Shown here one piece after another: positions 35,731 through 44,327 of a DNA stretch of 64,000 bases (positions are counted from its first letter, which is position 1; every line of letters starts with the position of its first letter). The notes below the pieces were generated by a model. It made no database searches. It was not told the DNA's origin and saw only the letters and a program-made list of their open reading frames with translations. The DNA comes from Erythrobacter sp. NAP1. GTDB lineage: Bacteria > Pseudomonadota > Alphaproteobacteria > Sphingomonadales > Sphingomonadaceae. The position numbers and the translations under genes were made by a program. The stretch covers positions 1,682,474 through 1,746,473 of the forward strand of contig NZ_CH672390.1 of assembly GCF_000152865.1 (NCBI RefSeq). The letters run 5' to 3'.

Positions 35731-36534
35731 CTACCCCTTCTGCATGTAGGCGAGGAAGTTGGGCTGTCCGTTGCTTGCGCTGACCCCGCCATCGACCGGC
35801 AGGTTCACCCCAGTGATGAAGGCCGCGTCCTCGCTCGCAAGGAAAGCGCATGCCGCAGCGATGTCCTCGGGCTCACCGATGCGGCCCATCGGCACACGTC
35901 GCATGAAGGCTTCGAGCAGGGCATCATTGGCAAGGATGCCATCGACCATGTCGGAGCGCGTAATCGAGGGGTTGATGGCGTTCACGCGGATGCCCATCCC
36001 GCCGATCTGCTGCGCAAGACCGCGGGTGAGGTTGGTCATAGCGCCCTTCGACGCGTTGTAGATCGGCAGCATGGAATCGCCGCCAATGCCCGACACGCTC
36101 GAGATGTTGATGATCGAGCCGCCACCCACAGCCTCGCTCTTGCGAAGGTGTGGGATTGCGGCACGGCACAGGTAGATGACGCCCTTGACGTTGATGTCGA
36201 TGATCCGGTCGATCTCTTCATCGTCGGTCTTGTGAAGCATCGACGAACCGCCCACGCCCGCGTTGTTGACGAGGCAATCGAGCCCGCCGAACCGCTCGAC
36301 CGTCTTGGCGACGATCTCGTTGGCAAAGTCGCTGGAGCTGACATCGCCGGGGCATGTAAGCGTGCGGTCTGCGTCAAGCGTGTCGGCGACCTTCGCGCAC
36401 TTTTCGGCATTGCGGGCGTTGATGACGACATTGGCGCCCTCGGCATGGAAGCGCCGCGCGATCCCTTCGCCAATGCCAGCCGAAGAGCCGGTGATGATGA
36501 CGGTCTTGCCTGCGAAACGGTCTGGAATTGCCAT
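35731..36534 (-). CDS. Short-chain dehydrogenase/reductase
   Basis: A classical SDR of 267 residues with TGSSAGIGEG (about residues 14-23), NNAGVG (about 92-97), catalytic ISSVSG serine, YNASKGA Tyr/Lys and a final PVDGGVSASNG. NARNAEK after strand 2 gives an arginine where NADP+ users often have one, so NADP+ preference is plausible. It starts MAIPDRFAGKTVII at ATG 36534 behind GGGGAC. It is divergent from the symporter gene. Substrate unknown. Confidence 0.9.
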   Translation of the reverse strand: MAIPDRFAGKTVIITGSSAGIGEGIARRFHAEGANVVINARNAEKCAKVADTLDADRTLTCPGDVSSSDFANEIVAKTVERFGGLDCLVNNAGVGGSSMLHKTDDEEIDRIIDINVKGVIYLCRAAIPHLRKSEAVGGGSIINISSVSGIGGDSMLPIYNASKGAMTNLTRGLAQQIGGMGIRVNAINPSITRSDMVDGILANDALLEAFMRRVPMGRIGEPEDIAAACAFLASEDAAFITGVNLPVDGGVSASNGQPNFLAYMQKG

Positions 36535-36746
36535 GGTAATGTCCCCTGCCTTGATGCTGCGTGTGTGATGCCTGAACGGCTGACTTCGCACTTTGTGCCA
36601 GCGCCGAGGGCTGCGCATGATCCTTGCGCGCAAAGGGCGGGAGCGCGCAAGAGGCTTAGCGCGAAACGGCAACGGGTGAGCGAAACGGTCAAACTGGCCT
36701 CGTGCTGTGGTCATGGGCGCGGCGGTTTGTTAGGCGCGCGCTCGAT

Positions 36747-38228
36747 ATGAACACAGCAACCCTTGCCAGCCTTGCCGCCTACTTCGTCCTGATGATCGCC
36801 ATCGGGCTATACGCCTGGAGGAAATCGACCGACACGTCTGAGGGCTACATGCTCGCCGGGCGAAACCTGCCGCCATCGGTTGCTGCGCTCAGTGCCGGGG
36901 CGAGCGATATGTCGGGCTGGCTGCTGCTGGGCTTGCCGGGAGCATTGTATATCGCTGGTCTGAGCGCGGCCTGGATCGGGATTGGCCTCTTCGTGGGCGC
37001 TGTCGTCAACTGGATCGTGGTCGCTCCGCGCCTTCGCGAACAGACGGAGAGCTACGGCAACGCGCTCACCATCCCGCAATTCCTCGCCAATCGCTTCCCC
37101 GACCAAGGCACGAACCTGCGCGTAATCAGCGCAATCGTGATCGTGGTCTTCTTCACCGTCTACACCGCCGCTGGCCTTGTCGGCGGAGGCAAGCTGTTCG
37201 AGACCGCCTTCGCAGGTTTGCTGCCGGGCACCGGCATGAGCGACTACATGCTGGGCATCGTTATCACCTGCGGCATCGTGCTTGCTTACACGATGGTCGG
37301 CGGGTTCCTTGCGGTGAGCCTCACCGACTTCGTCCAAGGCATCATCATGATGCTGGCGCTCGTCATCATGCCGCTGGTCGTCATGTTCGGAAGCGGCGGC
37401 GATGCGGGCGGTTCGCTGGCGCAAGTGCCGGTCGATGGGTTCCTGAGCCTGACCGAAGGGCTGACGCTGCTCGGCTTCATCAGCGCGGTCACATGGGGTC
37501 TGGGCTACTTTGGGCAACCGCACATCATCGTGCGCTTCATGGCCATCGATACGGTCGAGAAGGTGGCTCGGGCGCGCACCTACGGCCTCTCTTGGATGGC
37601 TGTCTCGCTGCTCGGCGCGGTAGGCATGGGTCTTGCCGGGCGCGCCTATGCAGAGCGCAACGGACTGGTGGTCGAGGATGCCGAGACGATCTTCATCGTC
37701 CTGTCAGAGCTGCTGTTCCACCCTGCCATAACCGGCTTCCTGTTCGCAGCGCTGCTTGCCGCGATCATGAGCACGATCTCCTCGCAGCTGCTGGTCTCGT
37801 CGAGCTCGCTCACCGAGGACTTCTACCGCCTGTTCCTGCGCAAGAATGCCACCGAGCGCGAGGCGGTAAACGTGGGGCGCATCTGCGTCGCGCTGGTCGC
37901 GGTTGCCGCGATTGTCATGGCGAGCGATCCGGACAGCCAGGTGCTCGGCCTTGTCGCCAACGCATGGGCTGGATTTGGCGCTGCCTTCGGGCCGCTCATC
38001 ATCCTTGCCCTGACATGGCGCGGCATGACGGGAGCCGGTGCGGTGGCGGGGCTTGTGACGGGCGCCGGCGTCGTGATGGCGTGGATAGCGCTTGGCTGGA
38101 ATGCAAGCTTCATGGGCGGCGAAGGGCTCTACGAAATCGTGCCTGGCTTCGTCGCGGCATGGGTCGCCATCGTCGCCGTAAGCAAGGTGACGCAAGGGTC
38201 GAACACGGCGGCGCAACCAGCCGAGTAA
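36747..38228 (+). CDS. putP: Sodium/solute symporter, PutP (proline) type
   Basis: A 493-residue SSS-family transporter with about thirteen helices. The N-terminus (ASLAAYFVLMIAIGLYAW), the Na+-site region LSAGASDMSGWLLLGLPGA (about residues 47-65) and FGQPHIIVRFMA (about 255) match PutP closely. The family imports L-proline with Na+ across the inner membrane. Proline specificity is inferred; close relatives carry other solutes. No PutA gene is adjacent. The ATG at 36747 lacks an obvious ribosome site; the GTG at 36702 is an alternative. Confidence 0.9.
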   Translation: MNTATLASLAAYFVLMIAIGLYAWRKSTDTSEGYMLAGRNLPPSVAALSAGASDMSGWLLLGLPGALYIAGLSAAWIGIGLFVGAVVNWIVVAPRLREQTESYGNALTIPQFLANRFPDQGTNLRVISAIVIVVFFTVYTAAGLVGGGKLFETAFAGLLPGTGMSDYMLGIVITCGIVLAYTMVGGFLAVSLTDFVQGIIMMLALVIMPLVVMFGSGGDAGGSLAQVPVDGFLSLTEGLTLLGFISAVTWGLGYFGQPHIIVRFMAIDTVEKVARARTYGLSWMAVSLLGAVGMGLAGRAYAERNGLVVEDAETIFIVLSELLFHPAITGFLFAALLAAIMSTISSQLLVSSSSLTEDFYRLFLRKNATEREAVNVGRICVALVAVAAIVMASDPDSQVLGLVANAWAGFGAAFGPLIILALTWRGMTGAGAVAGLVTGAGVVMAWIALGWNASFMGGEGLYEIVPGFVAAWVAIVAVSKVTQGSNTAAQPAE

Positions 38229-38325
38229 ATCGACCTCGCCGCTGTAACCAAAGGGCAATTGTGCGCGAACTCCTGGCGCAATCCCGGCGATCCAGCCGGG
38301 CCACCCCCTATTGGAGCTTACCTCA

Positions 38326-38727
38326 ATGACCCGCCTCTTCCTCCTCATCGCCGCCCTCGGCGCGCTCGTCATCGGCGCGACACAGCTGACCGCGCAGGCC
38401 TCGACCGCCGGTTGGCAGACCTATGACGAAGCCGAGTTCATGATGGCCCAGAAGAAGGGCAAGACCATCGTCGTCGACGTCTACGCCGACTGGTGCCCGA
38501 CTTGCCGCGCACAGGCGCCGATCCTCGACGAATTGCGCGAGCAGCGCCAGTCGGGCGACGTATTGTTCGTGAAGGTCAACTTCGACGATGAGAAGGCCTT
38601 CCTGCGCGCTCACCGCATCCCGCGCCAGTCGACCGTGCTGGTCTTCAACGGCATGGACGAGGTCGCGCGCTCGATCGCGGAAACCAATCGCGGCCGACTG
38701 CGCAGCATGGTGTTGGGCGCGCTTTAA
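38326..38727 (+). CDS. Periplasmic thioredoxin-like protein, likely CcdA partner
   Basis: A 133-residue protein with an N-terminal signal segment (FLLIAALGALVIGATQLTAQA) and a thioredoxin fold carrying DVYADWCPTCRAQAP, the CxxC active site with Pro-Thr between the cysteines. It probably takes electrons from the adjacent CcdA across the inner membrane to reduce periplasmic partners such as apocytochromes or other thioredoxins. ATG 38326 follows TTGGAGC. The next gene starts 28 bases downstream on the same strand. Confidence 0.88.
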   Translation: MTRLFLLIAALGALVIGATQLTAQASTAGWQTYDEAEFMMAQKKGKTIVVDVYADWCPTCRAQAPILDELREQRQSGDVLFVKVNFDDEKAFLRAHRIPRQSTVLVFNGMDEVARSIAETNRGRLRSMVLGAL

Positions 38728-38755
38728 GCGCCCCACCCTCGTCTGAAGCCTGACG

Positions 38756-39475
38756 ATGTTCGGCAGCACTGTCCTCTCCTTCGTGGCCGGATTGGTCACG
38801 ATCCTGAACCCCTGCGTCCTGCCGCTGGTGCCGATCCTCGTTGCATCTGCGCTTGGCAAGAGCCGGTTCGGACCGCTTGCGCTTGCAGGCGGATTGGTGA
38901 CCAGCTTCACGCTCTTCGGCTTCACCGTGATCGCGTTCGGCTATTCTCTGGGCATCAACGAGCAGGCCGTGCGCCTCTTCGTAGGAGCCATGCTGGCAGT
39001 GGGCGGGATCGTGCTGCTGGTACCGCAGGCGCAGGCTGCATTTAGCGCCGCCGCTGCCCCCATTGCCAATTTCGGCAACCAGCGGCTGTCGCAGGTAAGC
39101 GGCGACGGCTGGCACGGCCAGTTTGCCATCGGCCTGTTGCTCGGCATCGTCTGGGCGCCTTGCGTCGGCCCGACCTTGGGAGTGGCGATTGCCGCGGCTA
39201 GCCAAGGTCAGGACCTGGCGAGCAGCTTTCTCATCTTCCTCGTCTTCGGGCTGGGCGTCGCGACTTCGGTGCTCGCCTTCGCCTATGGTTCGCGCAAGGC
39301 GATGGGAGAGCGCCGCAAGACGCTCAGCATGATCGCGCAATACGGCAAACCGCTATTCGGCGCAGCGCTGTTGGTGGTCGGCCTGATGGTCGTGACCGGT
39401 TTCGACAAGGTGATCGAGATCGCCCTGCTCGACGCGCTGCCCGAAAGCGTCGTCCTGTTCACCACCAGCTTCTGA
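38756..39475 (+). CDS. ccdA: CcdA-type transmembrane thiol-disulfide transporter
   Basis: A 239-residue protein with six helices and the two redox cysteines in NPCVLPLVP (about residue 21) and APCVGPTLG (about 138), the CcdA/DsbD-beta pattern. It relays reducing power from cytoplasmic thioredoxin to the periplasm, here most likely to the thioredoxin-like protein just upstream. It is distinct from the three-domain DsbD at 53179-55248, so the window has two reductive relays. Confidence 0.9.
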   Translation: MFGSTVLSFVAGLVTILNPCVLPLVPILVASALGKSRFGPLALAGGLVTSFTLFGFTVIAFGYSLGINEQAVRLFVGAMLAVGGIVLLVPQAQAAFSAAAAPIANFGNQRLSQVSGDGWHGQFAIGLLLGIVWAPCVGPTLGVAIAAASQGQDLASSFLIFLVFGLGVATSVLAFAYGSRKAMGERRKTLSMIAQYGKPLFGAALLVVGLMVVTGFDKVIEIALLDALPESVVLFTTSF

Positions 39476-39533
39476 GCTTTCTTCAAGGGGCCCTTTGCGC
39501 CATGATGGCCACCGGGAACGGGAGGAGAGCATC

Positions 39534-39923
39534 ATGAGCAATGCAAATGGTCCGCGCGTCACGGGGCTTGGAGGCGTTTTCTACGTCGCTGCCGATCCGG
39601 AGGCGACGCGCGCGTGGTATCGCGAGAAGCTGGGCGTTGACGGCGAATACGGCCCGCAATTCGCATGGGCTGACGAACCCAAGACAAATCCCTACTCGCT
39701 CATCAGCAACTTCAAGGACGACGAATACATCAAGCCCGGCAAAGGCGGATTCATGATCAATCTGCGCGTCCACGATCTCGATGGGTTCGTCGAAGGCCTC
39801 AAGGCCAAGGACGTCCACGTGCTCGACACCGCCGATGAAGGGTATGGCAAGTTTGCCTGGATCCTCGATCCCAACGGCGTAAAAATCGAGCTGTGGGAAC
39901 AGGTGGCCGAAGAGCTGCCTTGA
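39534..39923 (+). CDS. VOC family (glyoxalase-like) protein
   Basis: A 129-residue protein with two beta-alpha-beta-beta-beta modules, typical for the vicinal-oxygen-chelate superfamily. It has VTGLGGVFYVAADPEATRAW at the N-terminus, and FAWILDPNGVKIELWEQ at the C-terminus with the conserved metal-ligand glutamate. GGGAGGAGAGC directly precedes ATG 39534. VOC proteins include glyoxalase I, dioxygenases and resistance proteins; nothing here points to one substrate. Confidence 0.85.
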   Translation: MSNANGPRVTGLGGVFYVAADPEATRAWYREKLGVDGEYGPQFAWADEPKTNPYSLISNFKDDEYIKPGKGGFMINLRVHDLDGFVEGLKAKDVHVLDTADEGYGKFAWILDPNGVKIELWEQVAEELP

Positions 39924-40003
39924 CCACGGTCGCGTGGCTGCGGCCATCGGGCAAGCACGCATTATCGCGTAGGCAGCGCGGCACACCTCGTTCAGGCTAC
40001 GCG

Positions 40004-40019
40004 TTACCACGGCGTTAAC
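40004..40019. promoter_or_regulatory. CtrA-like site upstream of the extensin lipoprotein gene
   Basis: TTAC-CACGGCG-TTAAC is close to the alphaproteobacterial CtrA consensus TTAA-N7-TTAAC, with one mismatch in the first half. It stands 26 bases before ATG 40045. A cell-cycle link is an inference from the motif only. Confidence 0.4.
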
Positions 40020-40044
40020 CATTTTCGCGTATTCATCCTTAGGT

Positions 40045-40803
40045 ATGAAACGCACGCGATTCTCGACACTTGTCATGACCGGCCTTGCCGCGCTCGCCCT
40101 TGCGGGTTGCGGGTCGATCGTGCCGTCATCGTCGGACCGCGGATCGCCAAGCGCGGGCGCAAGTCGCGCGCCCTACTCGACGCCAGGTACATACATTCAG
40201 CGACCACCACGTGGGCTCAGTTCGGCGCAGCAAAACGTCGTCACCCGTCCCCAGGATGCGGCCTGCCTTAACGCGCTGGGAGCAGCGGGGGCGGACTTCA
40301 ATCCTCTGCCCGATACTTACGCCGCTCCCGGATGCCACACGCTCGGTTCCGTGCAGCTTTCATCGATCGCGGGCGATGCCTCGTCGTTCGGGATCAGTAA
40401 CATCGGCCCAGTGCGGTGCGAGGTTGCAACTGCATTCGGACAGTGGACCCGCTTCGGAGTGGACCGCGCAGCACGGCAAATCCTTGGCAGCCCGCTCGCC
40501 CGGATAGAGACGATGGGCAGCTATGCATGCCGCAACGTTGCAGGATCCAATCGCCGCTCTGCCCATGCTCGGGCCGAGGCGATCGACGTCTCCGCTTTCA
40601 TTCTCGAGGACGGGAGGCGGATTTCGCTGATTGATGACTGGAACGGCGGCAGCCGGGCAGAACGCGAATTCCTTCGCACTGTCCATCGCAGCGCCTGCAA
40701 GCGCTTTGGAACCGTTCTTGGCCCCGAATACAACCGCGCCCACGCCGATCACTTCCATCTTGAAAGCGCCGGAGAAGGTCCCGGGACGGGCTTCTGCCGG
40801 TAG
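40045..40803 (+). CDS. Extensin-like C domain lipoprotein
   Basis: A 252-residue protein with lipoprotein signal LAALALAGCG (Cys near residue 22) and a Ser/Pro-rich linker. The extensin-like C domain (PF06904 type) follows, with VRCEVATAFGQW, the His/Asp segment SAHARAEAIDVSAF, and PEYNRAHADHFHLE carrying His-x-His. These residues match the zinc layout of M15-like peptidoglycan peptidases. A second extensin/M15-like protein is at 32874-33602. A role in cell-wall remodelling is inferred. Confidence 0.88.
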   Translation: MKRTRFSTLVMTGLAALALAGCGSIVPSSSDRGSPSAGASRAPYSTPGTYIQRPPRGLSSAQQNVVTRPQDAACLNALGAAGADFNPLPDTYAAPGCHTLGSVQLSSIAGDASSFGISNIGPVRCEVATAFGQWTRFGVDRAARQILGSPLARIETMGSYACRNVAGSNRRSAHARAEAIDVSAFILEDGRRISLIDDWNGGSRAEREFLRTVHRSACKRFGTVLGPEYNRAHADHFHLESAGEGPGTGFCR

Positions 40804-40840
40804 CCGAAGGCCCCATTTGGCAACTCTCGCGAAACGCGAA

Positions 40841-40874
40841 ACGGCCCCAGTATCCATCAGGATACCGAGGCCGT
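40841..40874. repeat. Double hairpin between convergent genes
   Basis: ACGGCC pairs with GGCCGT, and inside it GTATCC pairs with GGATAC around ATCA. The element is stable on both strands and sits between the 3' ends of the extensin and LuxR genes. It lacks a T-run; a transcript-end barrier is plausible. Confidence 0.5.
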
Positions 40875-40952
40875 CCGGGCACCGAGAGCGAGGTTAGGGA
40901 TCGCTGCTCTGGGAGAACTTGTTGGGGCGCGGTTAGCAGCAGTTCGAGAAGG

Positions 40953-41579
40953 CTAGGCTGTCACTTCAATCTGTGGCTCCAGGTTGGCTTCAATCTTCAA
41001 TCGGACAGCTTCAGCTGCATGGCGCGCGCCAAGTTTATGCATCATGTTGGCACGATGAATCTCGACCGTGCGCGGACTGATATCGAGTTCACGAGCGATG
41101 ACCTTGTTGCTGCTTCCTTCGGCCAGCCATTCCAGCACTTCGCGTTCACGGGTCGATAGGGAAGAGATGCGGTCGCGCGCTTCGATCATGCGGCGACGGG
41201 CCGCGCCGAATATCTCGGCCTCTTTCTCGATCCGGGTAAGGCAGCGTTCGAACCGTTCGGTATCAATCGGCAGCGTCAGGTAATCGAGTGCGCCTGCCTT
41301 GATCGCTTCGACAATGCGTCCAGGCCGTGGATCTGCATCCATCGCAATGACAGGCAGCCAGATGCCGAGCCTACTCAATCGTTCGAGAATGATACCCACG
41401 CCGCCCTCCTCCGCTTGATCGCGGGCGATGATTATCCCGTCGCGAGGAGGATGAGCGGAAAGTTCCGACAGATCGCCATACACCTCCGCATGATGGCCCA
41501 ATTGGAACCCGACGCGCGCCAGTTCAGCACGGTGGCGACTGTTCGCGTCGATGAAGTGGAGAGAGGCTTTGCGTGACAT
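40953..41579 (-). CDS. LuxR-type (FixJ-like) regulator with degenerate receiver domain
   Basis: A 208-residue protein with a receiver-like N-terminal domain (SLHFIDANSRHRAELARVGF...) and a C-terminal LuxR helix-turn-helix. The latter contains LSTREREVLEWLAEGSSNK and EIHRANMMHKLGA (about residues 140-185). The receiver looks inactive. Where FixJ proteins have the phospho-Asp (LLLDVRMP) this one reads IIIARDQA, only one residue of the acidic pair is present (FIDAN), and the conserved K of the last loop is replaced (LTLPI). It therefore probably works without phosphorylation. GTG 41615 is an alternative start. Confidence 0.82.
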   Translation of the reverse strand: MSRKASLHFIDANSRHRAELARVGFQLGHHAEVYGDLSELSAHPPRDGIIIARDQAEEGGVGIILERLSRLGIWLPVIAMDADPRPGRIVEAIKAGALDYLTLPIDTERFERCLTRIEKEAEIFGAARRRMIEARDRISSLSTREREVLEWLAEGSSNKVIARELDISPRTVEIHRANMMHKLGARHAAEAVRLKIEANLEPQIEVTA

Positions 41580-41727
41580 GCCAAGTGTGGTGCGCGCCCA
41601 CGCCTCAAATTTCACGCCGGACCTAACCCATTGTGGAGGTAAGCCTGCCTAGTAGCGGATTAGAACCCGCTCAAATCCTGCCAATTTTACATCCGAAACC
41701 GACTATACATCAGCGCACACATCAGGG

Positions 41728-41742
41728 TTAATCACGATTTAG
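41728..41742. promoter_or_regulatory. CtrA-like site between Anbu and LuxR genes
   Basis: TTAA-TCACGAT-TTAG matches TTAA-N7-TTAA with one mismatch and lies about 150 bases upstream of the LuxR gene. Low-confidence motif match. Confidence 0.3.
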
Positions 41743-41753
41743 CCGCCTGCGGC

Positions 41754-42497
41754 TCACTCCGAATCGAAGCTGTAACTCGGCAGGGAATGAAAAGCCGATC
41801 GCAAGGCGTCGCCCCAGTTCGCTGATATCTCCGCAAAATACGGGTCGTCATGCATGACGCGGTTTTCGTGCGTGGGGGCAAATTCGTCCTTGCCGATGAC
41901 CAGCAAATCGAGCGGCAGACCGACCGACAGGTTCGCCTTCAGCGTGGAATCGAATGAGACCATGAGCAGTTTGACCGCATCCTCAAAACTCATGTCACGG
42001 TCATAGCCACGGATGATGATCGGACGGCCATACTTGGTCTCGCCGATCTGGAAAAAGGGCGTGTCCCAGCTGGCCTCGATGAAGTTGCCTTCCGGGTAGA
42101 TCATGAACAGACGCGGCTCCATCCCCGCAATCTGCCCGGCAAGAATGATAGAAGCGGTAAAGCGGCTTTTGCCGCGGTCGCCATTGGCGTTCTGGCGCTC
42201 CTCGATCGTGTTGCGCAACAGCCGCCCAATTTCGGTAGCGACATTGAACATGGTCTGGCCCTTGATGAGCGTGTTGTCGCGTTCATCCGGCGCTTTGGTG
42301 CGCTCTTCCAGTTGGCTCACCACCGCCTGTGTTGTCGCGAGATTGCCGGCAGTCATCACCGCGATCATGCGTTCGCCCGGCACCTGCCACTGGAACATCT
42401 TGCGAAACACCGAGATGTTATCGACTCCGGAATTGGTGCGGGTGTCGCTCATAAGGACGAGGCCCTTATCGAGCACCATGCCAACGCAGTAAGTCAT
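41754..42497 (-). CDS. Anbu proteasome-like peptidase (ancestral beta-subunit homolog)
   Basis: A 247-residue Ntn-hydrolase starting MTYCVGMVLDKGLVLMSDTR. Removing Met exposes the catalytic Thr. The Asp of SDTRTN (about 18) and the Lys of FRKMF (about 33) complete the beta-subunit active site. The sequence FTASIILAGQ and DPYF near the end are typical of Anbu/BPH. It is the last gene of a four-gene group, after a transglutaminase, an alpha-E protein and an ATP-grasp protein. Its substrates are not established. A 61-base gap separates it from the transglutaminase gene, with GGAG ahead of the start. Confidence 0.92.
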   Translation of the reverse strand: MTYCVGMVLDKGLVLMSDTRTNSGVDNISVFRKMFQWQVPGERMIAVMTAGNLATTQAVVSQLEERTKAPDERDNTLIKGQTMFNVATEIGRLLRNTIEERQNANGDRGKSRFTASIILAGQIAGMEPRLFMIYPEGNFIEASWDTPFFQIGETKYGRPIIIRGYDRDMSFEDAVKLLMVSFDSTLKANLSVGLPLDLLVIGKDEFAPTHENRVMHDDPYFAEISANWGDALRSAFHSLPSYSFDSE

Positions 42498-42558
42498 CTG
42501 TGATTCTCCAAGAGGAATTGCTGCGCGAATTACGCCAATCCGCGCCTTGCAGGAAGCG

Positions 42559-43386
42559 CTATTGCTGCTGGTCCTGCTCTTGCTGTTGTTCGACCGAGAC
42601 GTCGACCCGAAGCATCTGCTCGGTCGTGCCGAAGCTGATCCCCGTCACGGGCGCTGCATCGCGGTAGTCGCGCCCGGTGGCTACGCGGACATAGCGTGGG
42701 TCCGGGCTAATGCCGTTGGAAACGTCGAAACCGACCCAGCCAAGCCCATCGATATGCGCCTCGGCCCAAGCGTGGGTGGCTTCCTGATCGATCCGGTCGT
42801 TCATCATCAGATAGCCGGAGACATAGCGAGCCGGAATGTCAGCGGCGCGCGCAGCGCCAAGGAAGATATGCGCGTGATCCTGGCAAACGCCGTTGCCAGC
42901 AGCGACCGCCTCTTCCGCTGTGGTCGACACGCCGGTCATGCCGGTCTGGTACGTCACGTCGTCGCGGATTCGGGCAGAGAGGGCGTGGAGAAAGTCGAGC
43001 TTCGCACCCTCCTCCGGGCCGCCCAGCTCTCGCAGCATCGTACGCATTTTCGGACCTGGCCTGGTGAGCTTGGTTTGGGCGAGGAAGCTCCACAGCGGCA
43101 GATGCCCTGCGTGCTGACCAATGACGCCGGCATTGTCCTGCGTCTCGACCTTGCCGGTGCAGGTGACCGTCACCTCGCTGGCCCCCGGTTCAACCGCGAC
43201 CAGTGTGACCGTGTTGAAATTCTGGTCGTCATACTCAAGTTCGGGATGCGCATTTTCGTACTGCATTTCCCACTCAAGGATCGACTGCCCCTGCGTCTCC
43301 TTGGGCGTAAGCCGGAGGCGCTGAAGAGCGTGGATCACTGGCTCGCTAAAGGAATAATGCGTTGTGTGGCGAATAGAGAGCTTCAT
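42559..43386 (-). CDS. Transglutaminase-like protein of the Anbu cassette
   Basis: A 275-residue cytoplasmic protein. The N-terminal beta-rich domain (MKLSIRHTTHYSFSEPV) is followed by a transglutaminase-like peptidase core. Catalytic Cys is in GNGVCQDHAHIF (about residue 165), His in THAWAEAH (about 205) and Asp in GFDVSNG (about 220). The C-terminus ends in a Gln/Glu-rich run. The start overlaps the alpha-E stop by four bases (ATGA). Family members are predicted to cleave or transfer peptide bonds in the Anbu-linked pathway; no activity is proven here. Confidence 0.9.
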   Translation of the reverse strand: MKLSIRHTTHYSFSEPVIHALQRLRLTPKETQGQSILEWEMQYENAHPELEYDDQNFNTVTLVAVEPGASEVTVTCTGKVETQDNAGVIGQHAGHLPLWSFLAQTKLTRPGPKMRTMLRELGGPEEGAKLDFLHALSARIRDDVTYQTGMTGVSTTAEEAVAAGNGVCQDHAHIFLGAARAADIPARYVSGYLMMNDRIDQEATHAWAEAHIDGLGWVGFDVSNGISPDPRYVRVATGRDYRDAAPVTGISFGTTEQMLRVDVSVEQQQEQDQQQ

Positions 43387-44327
43387 GCCAGGAACCTGTA
43401 ATCGTCTGCGATCGCCTGACCGACAGCGGAATTGCGCGCCATGAACTGCGTCAGGAATTCGTGCAGGCCCATTTCGAATATCTCATCAACCGTCATGTGA
43501 GCGATGAAGCTTTCCGATTCCTGCATGAGCCGATTGGCCTCGCTCGGTTGACTGTGAATGCGTTCTAGCTGGTCTAGGTTGGTGCGCAGGGCGCTGCGGC
43601 AAAATGCCAGACTGCGCGGGAAGCGATCGTCGAGCACCAAGAATTCAACGATCCCGCGAGCATCGATATTCCCCGCATTGAGCCAGCTGTACGCGCTCGC
43701 CCCGGCGACCGAACGCAGCACCTGGTCCCATTGCCCGCTGTCGAGGCTGGAGCCGACATAGGATAGCGAGGGAAGCAGCAGGTAATACTTCATGTCGAGG
43801 ATGCGCGCGGTGCTTTCGGCGCGCTCGATGAAAGTGCCAGCGCGGGCGAAGTGATAGCCTTCATTGCGAAGCATCGACCCGTCCATCGCGCCGTGGACTT
43901 GCATCCCTGTGCGGCGAAGGCGCGCAAGCACTTCGCCGAGCGCCAACTGGCTGACGGGGCGTGACAATTGCTTGTCGAGCTTCATCCAGTTTTCGTTGAC
44001 CGCTTCCCAAGCTTGCGTCGACAAATTGGTGCGAGCCGTGCGCGCATTGTTGCGCACCGCACAGAACATTTCTCGCACGTTTGCCGGGTTCGCCTTGTCG
44101 CGAAGGACGAAGTTCCAAACCGAAGCGCCGTCATATCCGTCGTTGTTGGCTTCGTATTGCTGCTTGAGACCCAAGGTCGCGATGACCGAGCGCCATTCCT
44201 CCTCAGCCCGCTCAAGATCGCGGGTGAGAGCCATACGCAGCGCCGCATCAAGCAGGCGCGATGTGTTTTCCGCCCGCTCGAGATAGCGGAACATCCAGAA
44301 AAGGCCGTTGGCTGTGCGTCCTAACAT
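43383..44327 (-). CDS. Alpha-E domain protein of the Anbu cassette
   Basis: A 314-residue all-helical protein starting MLGRTANGLFWMFRYLERAE, the alpha-E domain signature. A repeat-like second block is YHFARAGTFIERAESTARIL (about residues 155-174). It is nearly always encoded next to a circularly permuted ATP-grasp gene. ATG 44327 shares one base with the ATP-grasp stop (TGATG), and the stop overlaps the transglutaminase start. The domain's role is unknown; an interaction scaffold is one possibility. Confidence 0.9.
   Translation of the reverse strand: MLGRTANGLFWMFRYLERAENTSRLLDAALRMALTRDLERAEEEWRSVIATLGLKQQYEANNDGYDGASVWNFVLRDKANPANVREMFCAVRNNARTARTNLSTQAWEAVNENWMKLDKQLSRPVSQLALGEVLARLRRTGMQVHGAMDGSMLRNEGYHFARAGTFIERAESTARILDMKYYLLLPSLSYVGSSLDSGQWDQVLRSVAGASAYSWLNAGNIDARGIVEFLVLDDRFPRSLAFCRSALRTNLDQLERIHSQPSEANRLMQESESFIAHMTVDEIFEMGLHEFLTQFMARNSAVGQAIADDYRFLA

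Noticed and set aside
36702..36746. Longer N-terminus for the PutP-type symporter
   Set aside because: The GTG-started extension adds a basic tryptophan-rich stretch not expected before the first helix, so ATG 36747 is preferred.
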